From: Pantoea allii
Lineage (GTDB): Bacteria > Pseudomonadota > Gammaproteobacteria > Enterobacterales > Enterobacteriaceae
Reading direction: 5' to 3'
Assembly (NCBI RefSeq): GCF_002307475.1
Contig: NZ_NTMH01000019.1
Location: 1 to 64,000 of the forward strand
Length of the DNA stretch: 64,000 bases
Positions 50,908 through 62,988 of the stretch are shown piece after piece (within the stretch, counting starts at the first letter, position 1; each line of letters opens with the position of its first letter). Under the pieces are notes generated by a model. It saw nothing but the letters and a program-made list of their open reading frames with translations. It did no database searches and was not told the DNA's origin. The position numbers were made by a program, and so were the translations under genes.

Positions 50908-51183
50908 ATGAAAAAATTAACTTTTGTGTTTGTATTAATGACGTTATCGCCATTGTCATTTGCCACTGGCGGACAAATCAATTTCAAAGGTTCAATTGTG
51001 GAACCCGGTTGTGACACGCTTATTGTTAATTCTCAGATTAAACAAAGTTGCACGAGAGGAGGAAAAACTGAAGCCACAACCCTGCGTATGAATGACAGCC
51101 AACAATCTTTGCCGCTTAAGCTGGGTAAGGTGCAGTTAAAAAAAGTCGGTGATTTTCGCCTGATGACGATTACCTATAACTAG
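50908..51183 (+). CDS. Small fimbrial-like secreted protein
   Basis: A 91-residue protein with a signal peptide (MKKLTFVFVLMTLSPLSFA) and an N-terminal motif of type 1 pilin-like subunits, GGQINFKGSIVEPGCD. Two cysteines (Cys35 and Cys48) are only 13 residues apart, where classical FimA-type subunits have about 40. It is about half the usual 150-180 residue length. The second half of the pilin fold is not recognisable. There is no chaperone, usher or adhesin nearby. It could be an orphan mini-subunit, a decayed pilin, or a separate family. The ribosome site is weak (GAGACTGAAG). Confidence 0.6.
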   Translation: MKKLTFVFVLMTLSPLSFATGGQINFKGSIVEPGCDTLIVNSQIKQSCTRGGKTEATTLRMNDSQQSLPLKLGKVQLKKVGDFRLMTITYN

Positions 51184-51702
51184 GATTTTTCTTTTCCAGA
51201 CTCGGTTTTTCTCTTAAGCCATACACGTTACGTATGTGGGTAAACGTGTATCGCTTGTGAGGATAATTTCCGCTGAATTTCCAGTTCTCAAACATCCTGA
51301 ACAGTGCGCACGCATTCATCATGTAGCTTTTCACAAGAAGCCTGTGCATACTCATGCATAGTCATTTTTTAGATTTTTGCCACTAAGAATGTAAATTTAT
51401 CGAAAAGATGGTGGCTGTTGAGTACAGAACTGTCTTAATTTCCAGACGCCTGTTTTGCTATCCTCAACACACAACCGAAAAAATAAGACATTGTTTTATA
51501 ACAATAAAATATTTTCACACCACCATTTCTTGCTCGATGACGCCCCGATGCAATCGATCATCCTAATCCTGAAGATGACGAAAGCTCACTGTGACAGAGG
51601 GCACTTTTTGATAAAGTGCTGGTCGTAGTTAGTACAGCCGTACCGCTTGGGAACTTAAGGAATGGGTCTTTTTGCGTTACATCCATCAATCCTTTAAGGT
51701 CA
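51184..51702. other. Intergenic region upstream of lpxP
   Basis: About 520 bp. It must contain the lpxP promoter. A hairpin-like stretch GCACTTTTTGATAAAGTGC (51601-51619) lies about 85 bp before lpxP. A minus-strand open frame (51170-51355) lacks a ribosome site and is not called. Confidence 0.55.
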
Positions 51703-52629
51703 ATGATGAAAAACACCAGGCAGTTCAGCAGCACCCTTTTACATCCCCGTTATTGGTTTACATGGTTTGGTCTTGGCATTCTCTGGCTCTTAGTTCAACT
51801 TCCCTATCCTGTCCTGATGCGACTTGGCGCAGGTGCCGGTAAACTTTCCCGTCATTTCCTTCAGCGTCGAGAGCGCATTACCCGTCGTAACATTGAACTT
51901 TGTTTTCCTGGCATCAGTGATGAAGACAAAGAAAGCATGATTGCGGGAAACTTTGCTTCTCTTGGTATGGCGCTGCTTGAAACAGGCATTGCCTGGTTCT
52001 GGCCGGACCACGCCGTTAAGCGCCTGTTTACTGTCTCCGGGCTTGCAAACCTCTATTCTGCTCAGAATGAAGGCCGGGGCGTGATGTTAATCGGTATCCA
52101 TTTTATGTCTCTGGAGCTGGGTGGCCGCATCAGCGGATTGTGTCAGCCGATGATGGCTATGTACCGACCACATAATAACCGCGCGATGGAGTATGTTCAG
52201 ACCAAAGGCCGCATGCGTTCCAATAAGGCGATGATTGACCGTCGCGATCTGCGCGGGATGGTACAGGCGCTTAAGCAGGGCGAATCCGTCTGGTTTGCAC
52301 CGGACCAGGATTACGGCCCAAAAGGCAGTACTTTCGCACCGCTGTTCGCCGTTGAGAAAGCAGCGACAACAAACGGCACATACGTTTTATCTCGCCTGGC
52401 CAAGCCTGCGATGGTGCCGATCATGCTGATTCGTAATCCAGGCAACGATGGTTATAAACTGATTATCGAACCGATTCTGGAAAACTACCCTCATACGGAT
52501 GAATCAGCCGCCGCTGCCTATATGAATAAAGTGATTGAGAGCCAAATCATGCGAGCGCCTGACCAGTACCTTTGGCTGCATCGCCGATTTAAAACGCGTC
52601 CACCAGGTGAAGCGTCTCTCTACGTATAA
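51703..52629 (+). CDS. lpxP: Lipid A palmitoleoyl (LpxL-family) acyltransferase LpxP
   Basis: Inner-membrane acyltransferase that puts a secondary acyl chain on Kdo2-lipid IVA, in E. coli palmitoleate in the cold. ATG 51703 (TTTAAGGTCA upstream) gives 308 residues (306 in E. coli LpxP). HPRYWFTWFGLGILWLLVQLPYP is the membrane anchor. The catalytic H-x4-E is in GIHFMSLELGGR. AMYRPHNN, RMRSNKAMI and WLHRRFKTRPPGE agree better with LpxP than LpxL. The upstream in-frame codons to 51616 lie in the leader. It lies in the accessory region, unlike E. coli lpxP. A second LpxL elsewhere is expected. Confidence 0.88.
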   Translation: MMKNTRQFSSTLLHPRYWFTWFGLGILWLLVQLPYPVLMRLGAGAGKLSRHFLQRRERITRRNIELCFPGISDEDKESMIAGNFASLGMALLETGIAWFWPDHAVKRLFTVSGLANLYSAQNEGRGVMLIGIHFMSLELGGRISGLCQPMMAMYRPHNNRAMEYVQTKGRMRSNKAMIDRRDLRGMVQALKQGESVWFAPDQDYGPKGSTFAPLFAVEKAATTNGTYVLSRLAKPAMVPIMLIRNPGNDGYKLIIEPILENYPHTDESAAAAYMNKVIESQIMRAPDQYLWLHRRFKTRPPGEASLYV

Positions 52630-52631
52630 CG

Positions 52632-52662
52632 ATAAAGCAGGCTCAAGCCTGCTTTATTTTTT
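52632..52662 (+). terminator. lpxP Rho-independent terminator
   Basis: ATAAAGCAGGC, loop TCAA, GCCTGCTTTAT followed by five T. An 11-bp perfect stem beginning 3 bases after the lpxP stop. Confidence 0.95.
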
Positions 52663-53346
52663 CATACTGCCGCTATCGCTCTTTCCCCGTTACGACTCAC
52701 AGCACTTGCTCATCCAGCGTGCAGATATCAATATTCTGTCCTGACCATAAAACGGCCGTACCCGCATCTGCCATACCTCCTCTTATGACGTTGTGCCTCT
52801 CTACCATGAACATATTCTGACGTCTGGGAAATTTTTACGTTCAGAATGGATAAGCGCTACGACCATTGCTTACATAACCACCTTGCACTTTATTTGCCCC
52901 GGCTTAAGTGTTTCATACGGGAAAAATCCTGGGTCATCGCCTTAAAACGATGCTATGTATAACGTTTCAAAGCCTTTTTTATTTTGTATTGTTTACTACT
53001 GAATAGTCATACGTGACTTTGCCACAAGTCGTTATGAAGCGTTTATTTAGCAAGTGAGAAATATCATCCAGACAATAAACATTATCGCCTTTCTCAAATC
53101 ACATATCAGATTTTCCTTATGATGTTAACCTCATTAAAAAGCGTTATAAATTATCTACACACAGCAAAACCTTTATAACGATATAACAGGGATCGTTTTT
53201 AATGTTCATCGTTAAATCAAGAACAGAAGAACAGGTTTGGGCATTAAACATAAAAAAGCATTTAGCACTCCACGTGATTTTTATACAGTGCTGATGTGCT
53301 CAAGGCCGTGTTAACTGAAAAACCACAATAAAATATAAATAACCCC
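52663..53346. other. Gene-free segment between lpxP and the flippase remnant
   Basis: Nearly 700 bp with frequent stops in every frame. I see no gene, RNA or remnant that I can support; AT content rises toward the right end. Confidence 0.55.
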
Positions 53347-53380
53347 GAGGGTAAGCAGGCATCACTGTCTGCTTACCCTC
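53347..53380. repeat. Perfect 12-bp inverted repeat before the flippase remnant
   Basis: GAGGGTAAGCAG and CTGCTTACCCTC separated by 10 bases, ending 26 bp before the next start codon. It may be a leader hairpin or an old terminator from something removed. There is no T-run right after it. Confidence 0.7.
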
Positions 53381-53406
53381 ATAACAATTTACCCGGCGGG
53401 AATATT

Positions 53407-54051
53407 ATGGCGATACGTAAAATAAATCTTATACACGTTAATTGGCCGCTTCTTTCATCGTTTAAAATATTAAGCATTGGCGTATTGCAACTTTCCCTGC
53501 TGGGTAAAATCCTGCAGGCTGAAGCCTTTAATTTGTTGGCTGTTGTCATTGCTGGATTGCTGGTCATTGACACACTGGCGGATCGCGGGTTCTCAAACAG
53601 CGTGATTCGTTATTCGACACTCTCAGTCAATAGGTTATCGGTTATTTACTGGGGCAACATACTGCTGGGACTGATCATTTTTGCTGTTTTTTTTATTTCC
53701 GGCATTGTTGTCGATCGGCTGTTTAATCAGCCACAGATAACCATGATGCTTGAGATGGCTGCCGTCATCTTTATCATCATTCCTCAGGGGCAACACTATC
53801 GCGCGATATTGCAGCGCGAAAAACAATTTTCCGATATCGCATTTTGCGAAATATCATCCGTATTCGTGGGCCTGGTCATTACACTGCTGACGGTATGGAG
53901 CACACCTTCGGTTTTGTGCGCACTATGGGGCTACCTGGCAATGGTGTCAGTAAGAATGCTGGCTTACTGCTGTTATGGCCGTATATGGTTTCAACCGGTA
54001 TATCAATTCAGTCTGAAAACATTCTTCCAGATCTGCCTCAGGAATATATAA
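53407..54051 (+). pseudogene. Truncated polysaccharide flippase (Wzx-like) remnant
   Basis: 214 residues with five to six membrane helices (for example LLAVVIAGLLVIDTLADRGFS, ILLGLIIFAVFFISGIVVDRLF, LVITLLTVWSTPSVLCALWGYL). The IPQGQHYRAILQREKQFSDIAF segment is typical of oligosaccharide flippases in the WzxC/MOP group. Those proteins have about 400-500 residues and 12-14 helices, so only the N-terminal half is here. It stops at 54051 and none of the three frames continues the family afterwards. A GGCGGGAATATT ribosome site is intact. No other capsule or O-antigen gene is near. Most likely a decayed, transferred gene. Confidence 0.65.
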
Positions 54052-54498
54052 TGCGCTTGCTGGATGCCGGACACCTGAAAAGCGGTCTTGCCGTGTTGTC
54101 GATCAGCACGGTTTTTATAAGACCTGGCACGTTGCATCAACAGCCTTCTCCGCTCGCTTAAACCACACTTCACTTGCGCTCACCCCGCATACGGGCTGCC
54201 ATTAATCAGCCCTGTAGATTCCCGGCTTACACTGTTTCCTTTCTCTGTTTATACCAACATAATGTCGTCTCAAAGAGCCTGAGCCGTGCAATACGTCAAC
54301 GGGGAGTAAGGCTGACCCGGTTTATCCAATAGAATTTGTGTTGATACAGGCCCTTAATTTTCTATAAATTATTGATTAATAAAAGCTTAGCCTGAAAGAG
54401 TGAGTTTTACTGATACTTTTAAAGCTATTAACAGAAAATCTCAGTCGCGCCGTTCTCTTCAGTGGCGTAGCCTTGCCGCCGTCTTCCTGGAGCCTGCT
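54052..54498. other. Intergenic region between the flippase remnant and yicG
   Basis: About 450 bp without a supported gene. The first 100 bp may be the degraded rest of the flippase; the rest probably contains the yicG promoter. The frame of yicG is open upstream to 54400 but has no good start there. Confidence 0.55.
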
Positions 54499-56802
<2,304 letters not shown>

Positions 56803-56940
56803 TCACCTCCTGATTTTTTATCATTCAAGCGCTGAACGTCAGGCTGAGCCAGCTGCATTCGCGCATTCTGGGACGGCTTGTGTGAACATTGAGGTGTGTT
56901 TTCAGATGCGAAAAGCGGCTCTGCGTACCTGGTCGCATAA

Positions 56941-57663
<723 letters not shown>

Positions 57664-57717
57664 ACCCAGTTTCAGTATGATGCCGAGTCATTTCTTCATC
57701 TGTGGAGTAGCACACCT

Positions 57718-57993
57718 ATGGCACGCGTAACCGTTCAGGACGCAGTAGAAAAAGTGGGTAATCGTTTTGACCTGGTGTTGGTCGCTGCACGTCGTGCACG
57801 TCAGATGCAGGTAGGCGGAAAAGATCCGCTGGTTCCCGAAGAGAACGATAAACACACCGTTATCGCATTGCGCGAAATCGAAGAAGGTTTGGTCACCAAT
57901 CAGATTTTAGATGTGCGTGATCGTCAGGAGCAGCAAGAGCAGGAAGCCGCGGAGTTACAGGCCGTTACCGCTATCGCTGAAGGTCGTCGTTAA
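57718..57993 (+). CDS. rpoZ: RNA polymerase omega subunit
   Basis: A 91-residue subunit that helps assemble RNA polymerase and forms part of a ppGpp-binding site with beta prime. [20 protein letters not shown] and [11 protein letters not shown] are signatures. It is directly before spoT, the ppGpp synthase/hydrolase, as in E. coli. Confidence 0.98.
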   Translation: MARVTVQDAVEKVGNRFDLVLVAARRARQMQVGGKDPLVPEENDKHTVIALREIEEGLVTNQILDVRDRQEQQEQEAAELQAVTAIAEGRR

Positions 57994-58013
57994 CAGCTAG
58001 CTGCAGGTCAACC

Positions 58014-60122
58014 TTGTATCTGTTTGAAAGTCTCAATCAACTGATTGAACAATACTTGCCTGAGGACCAGATTAAGCGCCTCAAGCAAGCCTATCTCGTA
58101 TCACGTGATGCCCACGAGGGACAGACACGCTCCAGCGGCGAGCCTTACATCACGCATCCTGTCGCGGTAGCCTGTATTTTGGCAGAAATGAAGCTCGACC
58201 ATGAAACCCTCATGGCCGCGCTTTTGCATGACGTCATTGAAGACACGCCTGCCACCTATCAGGATATGGAACAGCTGTTTGGTAAGAGCGTTGCCGAGCT
58301 GGTTGAAGGCGTTTCAAAGCTGGATAAGCTGAAATTCCGTGATAAGAAAGAGGCGCAGGCAGAGAACTTCCGCAAGATGATTATGGCGATGGTGCAGGAT
58401 ATCCGCGTCATTCTCATCAAGCTGGCTGACCGCACCCACAACATGCGTACGCTCGGGTCGTTACGTCCTGATAAACGCCGTCGCATCGCGCTGGAAACGC
58501 TGGAAATATACAGTCCTCTGGCACATCGCCTGGGGATTCATCACCTAAAAACGGAACTGGAAGAGCTGGGTTTTGAAGCGCTCTACCCCAATCGTTTTCG
58601 GGTGATTAAAGAGGTCGTGAAAGCGGCCCGTGGCAACCGTAAAGAGATGATTCAAAAAATCCTCTCTGAGATCGACGGTCGCCTGCAGGAAGCCGGTATT
58701 CCCTGCCGGGTAAGCGGGCGCGAAAAGCACCTTTACTCGATTTACCGCAAAATGACGCTGAAAGAGCAGCGTTTTCACTCGATCATGGATATTTACGCCT
58801 TTCGCGTTATCGTGAAAGATTTGGATACCTGCTACCGCGTCCTGGGCCAGATGCACAGCTTATACAAGCCACGTCCGGGGCGGGTAAAAGACTATATCGC
58901 CATTCCCAAAGCTAACGGCTATCAATCTCTGCATACCTCTATGATCGGGCCGCATGGCGTACCGGTTGAGGTGCAAATCCGTACCGAAGATATGGATCAG
59001 ATGGCCGAAATGGGGGTTGCCGCGCACTGGGCTTATAAACAAGCTGGCGAAAGCGGCACCACGGCGCAAATTCGTGCCCAGCGCTGGCTGCAAAGCCTGC
59101 TGGAGCTGCAACAGAGCGCCGGTAGCTCATTTGAATTCATTGAAAGCGTGAAGTCCGATCTCTTCCCGGATGAGATCTACGTCTTTACGCCAGAAGGCCG
59201 CATCGTCGAATTGCCGACCGGCTCCACGCCGGTCGATTTTGCCTATGCAGTACATACCGATATTGGTCATGCCTGTGTGGGCGCGCGCGTTGACCGTCAG
59301 CCTTATCCGCTGTCCCAGACGCTCACCAGCGGCCAGACCATTGAGATTATTACTGCGCCCGGCGCACGTCCTAACGCCGCCTGGCTCAACTTTGTGGTCA
59401 GTTCCAAAGCGCGCGCTAAGATTCGTCAGCTTCTGAAAAACCTCAAGCGTGAAGACTCGGTAAATCTGGGACGTCGCCTGCTCAGCCATGCGATGGGCGG
59501 CAGTCGTAAACTGGCGGAAGTGCCGGCTGAAAACATCAAGCATGAGCTTGACCGCATGAAGCTGACCTCGCTGGACGATCTGTTAGCAGAAATCGGCCTG
59601 GGGAATGCAATGAGCGTGGTGGTGGCCAAAAACCTGCTTCAAACTGACACTAACGCGCTCAATAACAACAAAAAACAGGGCAAGCTGCCCATCAAAGGCG
59701 CAGACGGCGTACTCATTACCTTTGCGAAATGCTGTCGTCCTATTCCCGGCGATCCGATTGTTGCACACGTCAGTCCGGGTAAAGGCCTGGTTGTTCACCA
59801 TGAATCCTGTCGAAATATTCGCGGCTATCAAAAAGAGCCAGAAAAATTCATGCCGGTGGAGTGGGATAAAGTCACGGAGCAAGAGTTCGTGGCTGAGATC
59901 AAGGTCGATATGTTTAACCACCAGGGCGCACTGGCGAACCTGACGGCAGCGATCAACACGGCGGGCTCCAATATTCAGAGCCTGAATACTGAAGAACGCG
60001 ATGGCCGCGTTTACAGTGCCTTTATCCGTCTGACCGCACGCGATCGAGTCCACCTGGCGAATATCATGCGTAAAATTCGTGTGATGCCGGATGTGATTAA
60101 AGTTCACCGCAACCGTAACTAG
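58014..60122 (+). CDS. spoT: Bifunctional (p)ppGpp synthase/hydrolase
   Basis: Controls the alarmone (p)ppGpp, mainly by hydrolysis. It has 702 residues, E. coli length, starting with TTG at 58014 after an AGGTCAACC site. HD hydrolase domain: ALLHDVIEDTPA with His72-Asp73 and KLADRTHNMRTL. Synthetase domain: GRVKDYIAIPKANGYQSLHTS. TGS domain: DEIYVFTPEGRIVELP. The C-terminal helical, zinc-finger-like (FAKCCRPIPGD) and ACT domains (VDMFNHQGALANLTAAIN) follow. Confidence 0.98.
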   Translation: MYLFESLNQLIEQYLPEDQIKRLKQAYLVSRDAHEGQTRSSGEPYITHPVAVACILAEMKLDHETLMAALLHDVIEDTPATYQDMEQLFGKSVAELVEGVSKLDKLKFRDKKEAQAENFRKMIMAMVQDIRVILIKLADRTHNMRTLGSLRPDKRRRIALETLEIYSPLAHRLGIHHLKTELEELGFEALYPNRFRVIKEVVKAARGNRKEMIQKILSEIDGRLQEAGIPCRVSGREKHLYSIYRKMTLKEQRFHSIMDIYAFRVIVKDLDTCYRVLGQMHSLYKPRPGRVKDYIAIPKANGYQSLHTSMIGPHGVPVEVQIRTEDMDQMAEMGVAAHWAYKQAGESGTTAQIRAQRWLQSLLELQQSAGSSFEFIESVKSDLFPDEIYVFTPEGRIVELPTGSTPVDFAYAVHTDIGHACVGARVDRQPYPLSQTLTSGQTIEIITAPGARPNAAWLNFVVSSKARAKIRQLLKNLKREDSVNLGRRLLSHAMGGSRKLAEVPAENIKHELDRMKLTSLDDLLAEIGLGNAMSVVVAKNLLQTDTNALNNNKKQGKLPIKGADGVLITFAKCCRPIPGDPIVAHVSPGKGLVVHHESCRNIRGYQKEPEKFMPVEWDKVTEQEFVAEIKVDMFNHQGALANLTAAINTAGSNIQSLNTEERDGRVYSAFIRLTARDRVHLANIMRKIRVMPDVIKVHRNRN

Positions 60123-60125
60123 TGC

Positions 60126-60827
60126 ATGAATCCTCAACGCTTTTCTCGTATTCAGGAAATGCTGGCCCTGCGTCAGCATGACCTTACCGTCTGCATGGAG
60201 CAGGTGCATAAACCGCACAACGTTTCCGCGGTGATCCGCACTGCGGATGCGGTGGGGATTCATGAGGTCCATGCCGTGTGGCCAAGCCAACGCATGCGAA
60301 CCCAGGCTTCGGCTTCGGCCGGCAGCAATAGCTGGGTAAAGGTTGTGACGCACCGTTCAATCACCGACGCTATTGGCCATCTTAAAACGCAAAAGATGCA
60401 GATACTGGCGACAAACCTCTCTGCTGACGCTGTGGATTTTCGTGAGATTGATTACACCAAACCCACGTGCATTTTGATGGGTCAGGAAAAAACCGGTATC
60501 ACAGATGAAGCCCTGGCACTGGCCGATCGTCACATCATTATTCCGATGGTGGGAATGGTTCAGTCACTCAACGTTTCCGTTGCGTCCGCGCTGATTCTTT
60601 ATGAAGCCCAGCGCCAGCGGCAAAATGCCGGTATGTATCAACGCCAGTCCAGCCTTCTGGCACACGAAGAACAACAGCGCCTGCTGTTTGAAGGGGGCTA
60701 TCCTGTTCTGGCGCGCGTGGCAAAACATAAACGGATGCCCTATCCCCATATCAACGCGCAGGGCGAGATAGAAGCCGATGACACTTGGTGGGCAACGATG
60801 CAAGCAACAGGCAGAAGTAAGAAATGA
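60126..60827 (+). CDS. trmH: tRNA (guanosine-18-2'-O)-methyltransferase TrmH
   Basis: SPOUT methyltransferase modifying G18 in the D loop. It has 233 residues (229 in E. coli). VHKPHNVSAVIRTADAVGIH, ILMGQEKTGITDEAL and IPMVGMVQSLNVSVASALIL are the three knot motifs. It starts 3 bp after the spoT stop and overlaps recG by 4 bp (ATGA). Confidence 0.97.
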   Translation: MNPQRFSRIQEMLALRQHDLTVCMEQVHKPHNVSAVIRTADAVGIHEVHAVWPSQRMRTQASASAGSNSWVKVVTHRSITDAIGHLKTQKMQILATNLSADAVDFREIDYTKPTCILMGQEKTGITDEALALADRHIIIPMVGMVQSLNVSVASALILYEAQRQRQNAGMYQRQSSLLAHEEQQRLLFEGGYPVLARVAKHKRMPYPHINAQGEIEADDTWWATMQATGRSKK

Positions 60828-62902
60828 AAGGCCATCTGCTGGATGCCATACCGCTCAGTACCCTGACCGGCGTCGGCGCCAGCCAGGCAGCAAAGCTGGC
60901 TAAAATTGGCCTGCATACTATCCAGGATTTACTGCTACACCTTCCTCTGCGTTATGAAGATCGCACCCAGCTTTATGCTATCAACGACCTGTTACCGGGA
61001 ATTTGGGCAACGGTCGAAGGCGACGTGCTGCATACCGACATTACTTTTGGCCGCCGACGTATGATGGTGTGCCAGATCGGCGATGGCAGCGGCGTGTTAA
61101 CCATGCGCTTCTTCAACTTCAATGCCGGTATGAAAAACAGCCTCGCACCCGGCCGCCGGGTAACCGCCTGGGGCGAAATTAAACGCGGGCAGCGCGGCGC
61201 AGAAATTATCCATCCGGAATACCGCGTACAGGGCGAGCACAGCCATGTGACGCTGGAAGAAACCCTGACGCCGGTCTATCCCACAACCGAAGGCATTCGT
61301 CAGGCAACACTGCGCAATCTTACCGACCAGGCATTAACTCTGCTGGAAAACTGCCCTATTACGGAACTGTTGCCGCAGGCGTTAAGCGGCGGACTGATCA
61401 GCCTGCCCGACGCCTTACGCACGCTGCATCGTCCCCCACCCGATGTCAAACTCAGCGAACTTGAAAGTGGGCAGCATCCCGCTCAGCGCAGGCTGATTCT
61501 TGAAGAACTGCTGGCGCATAATCTCAGTATGCTGGCGGTTCGGGCCGGTGCGCAGCGCCATTACGCGCTGCCGATGCCCGCCCGTCATACGTTGAGTGAC
61601 CGCTTACTGGCCGCCCTGCCTTTTTCCCCCACTGCCGCCCAAAAACGCGTCGTGGCAGAAATTGAAAAAGACTTAGCGCACGATTATCCCATGTTGCGGC
61701 TTGTCCAGGGTGACGTGGGATCGGGTAAAACGCTGGTCGCGGCCCTTGCAGCCCTGAACGTTATCGCCCACGGCAAACAGGTGGCGCTGATGGCACCGAC
61801 AGAGTTGCTGGCTGAGCAGCATGCCAATAATTTCCGTCAGTGGCTTGCGCCACTTGGCCTGGAAGTCGGCTGGCTGGCGGGCAAACAAAAAGGGAAAGCG
61901 CGTCAGGCGCAGCAAGATGCTATTGCCAGCGGCAACGTAGCCATGGTGGTCGGTACGCATGCCCTGTTTCAGGAGCAGGTGAAGTTCAACGGTCTGGCGC
62001 TGGTGATTATTGATGAACAACACCGTTTTGGGGTTCACCAGCGGCTGGCGCTGTGGGAAAAAGGGGAAGAGCAGGGTTTCCATCCTCACCAGTTGATCAT
62101 GACCGCCACACCGATTCCGCGTACCCTGGCGATGACCGCTTATGCCGATCTCGATACCTCAACCATTGATGAGCTGCCGCCGGGCAGAACGCCGGTGACG
62201 ACTGTCGCCATTCCTGACAGCCGTCGCAGTGAGATCATTGCCCGGGTGCAAAGCGCTTGCCATGAAGGTCGTCAGGCTTACTGGGTCTGTACGCTGATTG
62301 AAGAGTCCGATCTGCTCGAAGCCCAGGCCGCAGAAGCGACATGGGAAGAGTTAAAAATCGCGCTGCCGGACTTACAGGTAGGGCTGGTGCACGGCCGCAT
62401 GAAGCCAGCGGAGAAACTGGCGGTGATGCAGGCCTTCAAAGCGAACGAGATACAGCTGCTGATCGCCACGACCGTTATCGAGGTCGGCGTGGATGTGCCA
62501 AACGCCAGCCTGATGATCATTGAAAATCCAGAACGCCTCGGTCTTGCCCAGCTTCACCAGCTGCGCGGGCGCGTAGGCCGTGGCGCAGTCGCGTCTCACT
62601 GCGTACTGCTGTATAAAGCGCCGCTGAGCAAAACGGCACAGAAGCGTTTACAGGTGCTGCGCGACAGCAACGACGGCTTTGTGATTGCCCAACACGATCT
62701 GGAGATCCGCGGGCCGGGCGAACTGCTGGGTACGCGCCAAACCGGTAACGCGGAGTTTAAGGTCGCCGATCTCCTGCGCGATCAGGCTATGATTCCTGAA
62801 GTACAACGCGTCGCGCGGCACATCCACCAGCACTATCCCGAACAGGCCCAGGCACTGATCGAGCGCTGGCTACCGGAAACCGGCCGCTACAGCAACGCCT
62901 GA
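60824..62902 (+). CDS. recG: ATP-dependent DNA helicase RecG
   Basis: Branch-migrating helicase that remodels replication forks and Holliday junctions. It has 692 residues (693 in E. coli). The wedge domain is N-terminal ([27 protein letters not shown]). Walker A is [12 protein letters not shown], motif II is [11 protein letters not shown]. Motif VI is [18 protein letters not shown]. The end of the operon gmk-rpoZ-spoT-trmH-recG. In E. coli gltS follows; here it does not. Confidence 0.98.
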   Translation: MKGHLLDAIPLSTLTGVGASQAAKLAKIGLHTIQDLLLHLPLRYEDRTQLYAINDLLPGIWATVEGDVLHTDITFGRRRMMVCQIGDGSGVLTMRFFNFNAGMKNSLAPGRRVTAWGEIKRGQRGAEIIHPEYRVQGEHSHVTLEETLTPVYPTTEGIRQATLRNLTDQALTLLENCPITELLPQALSGGLISLPDALRTLHRPPPDVKLSELESGQHPAQRRLILEELLAHNLSMLAVRAGAQRHYALPMPARHTLSDRLLAALPFSPTAAQKRVVAEIEKDLAHDYPMLRLVQGDVGSGKTLVAALAALNVIAHGKQVALMAPTELLAEQHANNFRQWLAPLGLEVGWLAGKQKGKARQAQQDAIASGNVAMVVGTHALFQEQVKFNGLALVIIDEQHRFGVHQRLALWEKGEEQGFHPHQLIMTATPIPRTLAMTAYADLDTSTIDELPPGRTPVTTVAIPDSRRSEIIARVQSACHEGRQAYWVCTLIEESDLLEAQAAEATWEELKIALPDLQVGLVHGRMKPAEKLAVMQAFKANEIQLLIATTVIEVGVDVPNASLMIIENPERLGLAQLHQLRGRVGRGAVASHCVLLYKAPLSKTAQKRLQVLRDSNDGFVIAQHDLEIRGPGELLGTRQTGNAEFKVADLLRDQAMIPEVQRVARHIHQHYPEQAQALIERWLPETGRYSNA

Positions 62903-62921
62903 CGCCTTTTTTTGCACCACC

Positions 62922-62959
62922 AGGCAAACGTTTGCTTTTGATCCGTGGACGATTACAAT
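62922..62959 (+). promoter_or_regulatory. xanP promoter with PurR-type operator
   Basis: GCAAACGTTTGC (62924-62935) is a perfect palindrome equal to the core of the PurR consensus ACGCAAACGTTTGCGT. It overlaps the -35 TTGCTT (62932-62937). A -10 TACAAT (62954-62959) follows with 16-bp spacing. Binding would block the polymerase. The downstream gene imports xanthine, which fits purine control. Confidence 0.75.
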
Positions 62960-62988
62960 CGCCACACTTTTTTTTGGGAACCGTTACG

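Noticed and set aside
51170..51355. Minus-strand 61-codon open frame beside the fimbrial-like gene
   Set aside because: No ribosome site, overlaps the end of the fimbrial-like gene, and no recognisable motif.
48893..54498. Insertion sequence, integrase or tRNA attachment site in the accessory interval
   Set aside because: No transposase or integrase motif, no tRNA-like cloverleaf and no terminal inverted repeats matching the direct repeats were seen.
59583..60353. 256-codon open frame antisense to spoT and trmH
   Set aside because: Spans two certain genes on the plus strand and has no ribosome site.
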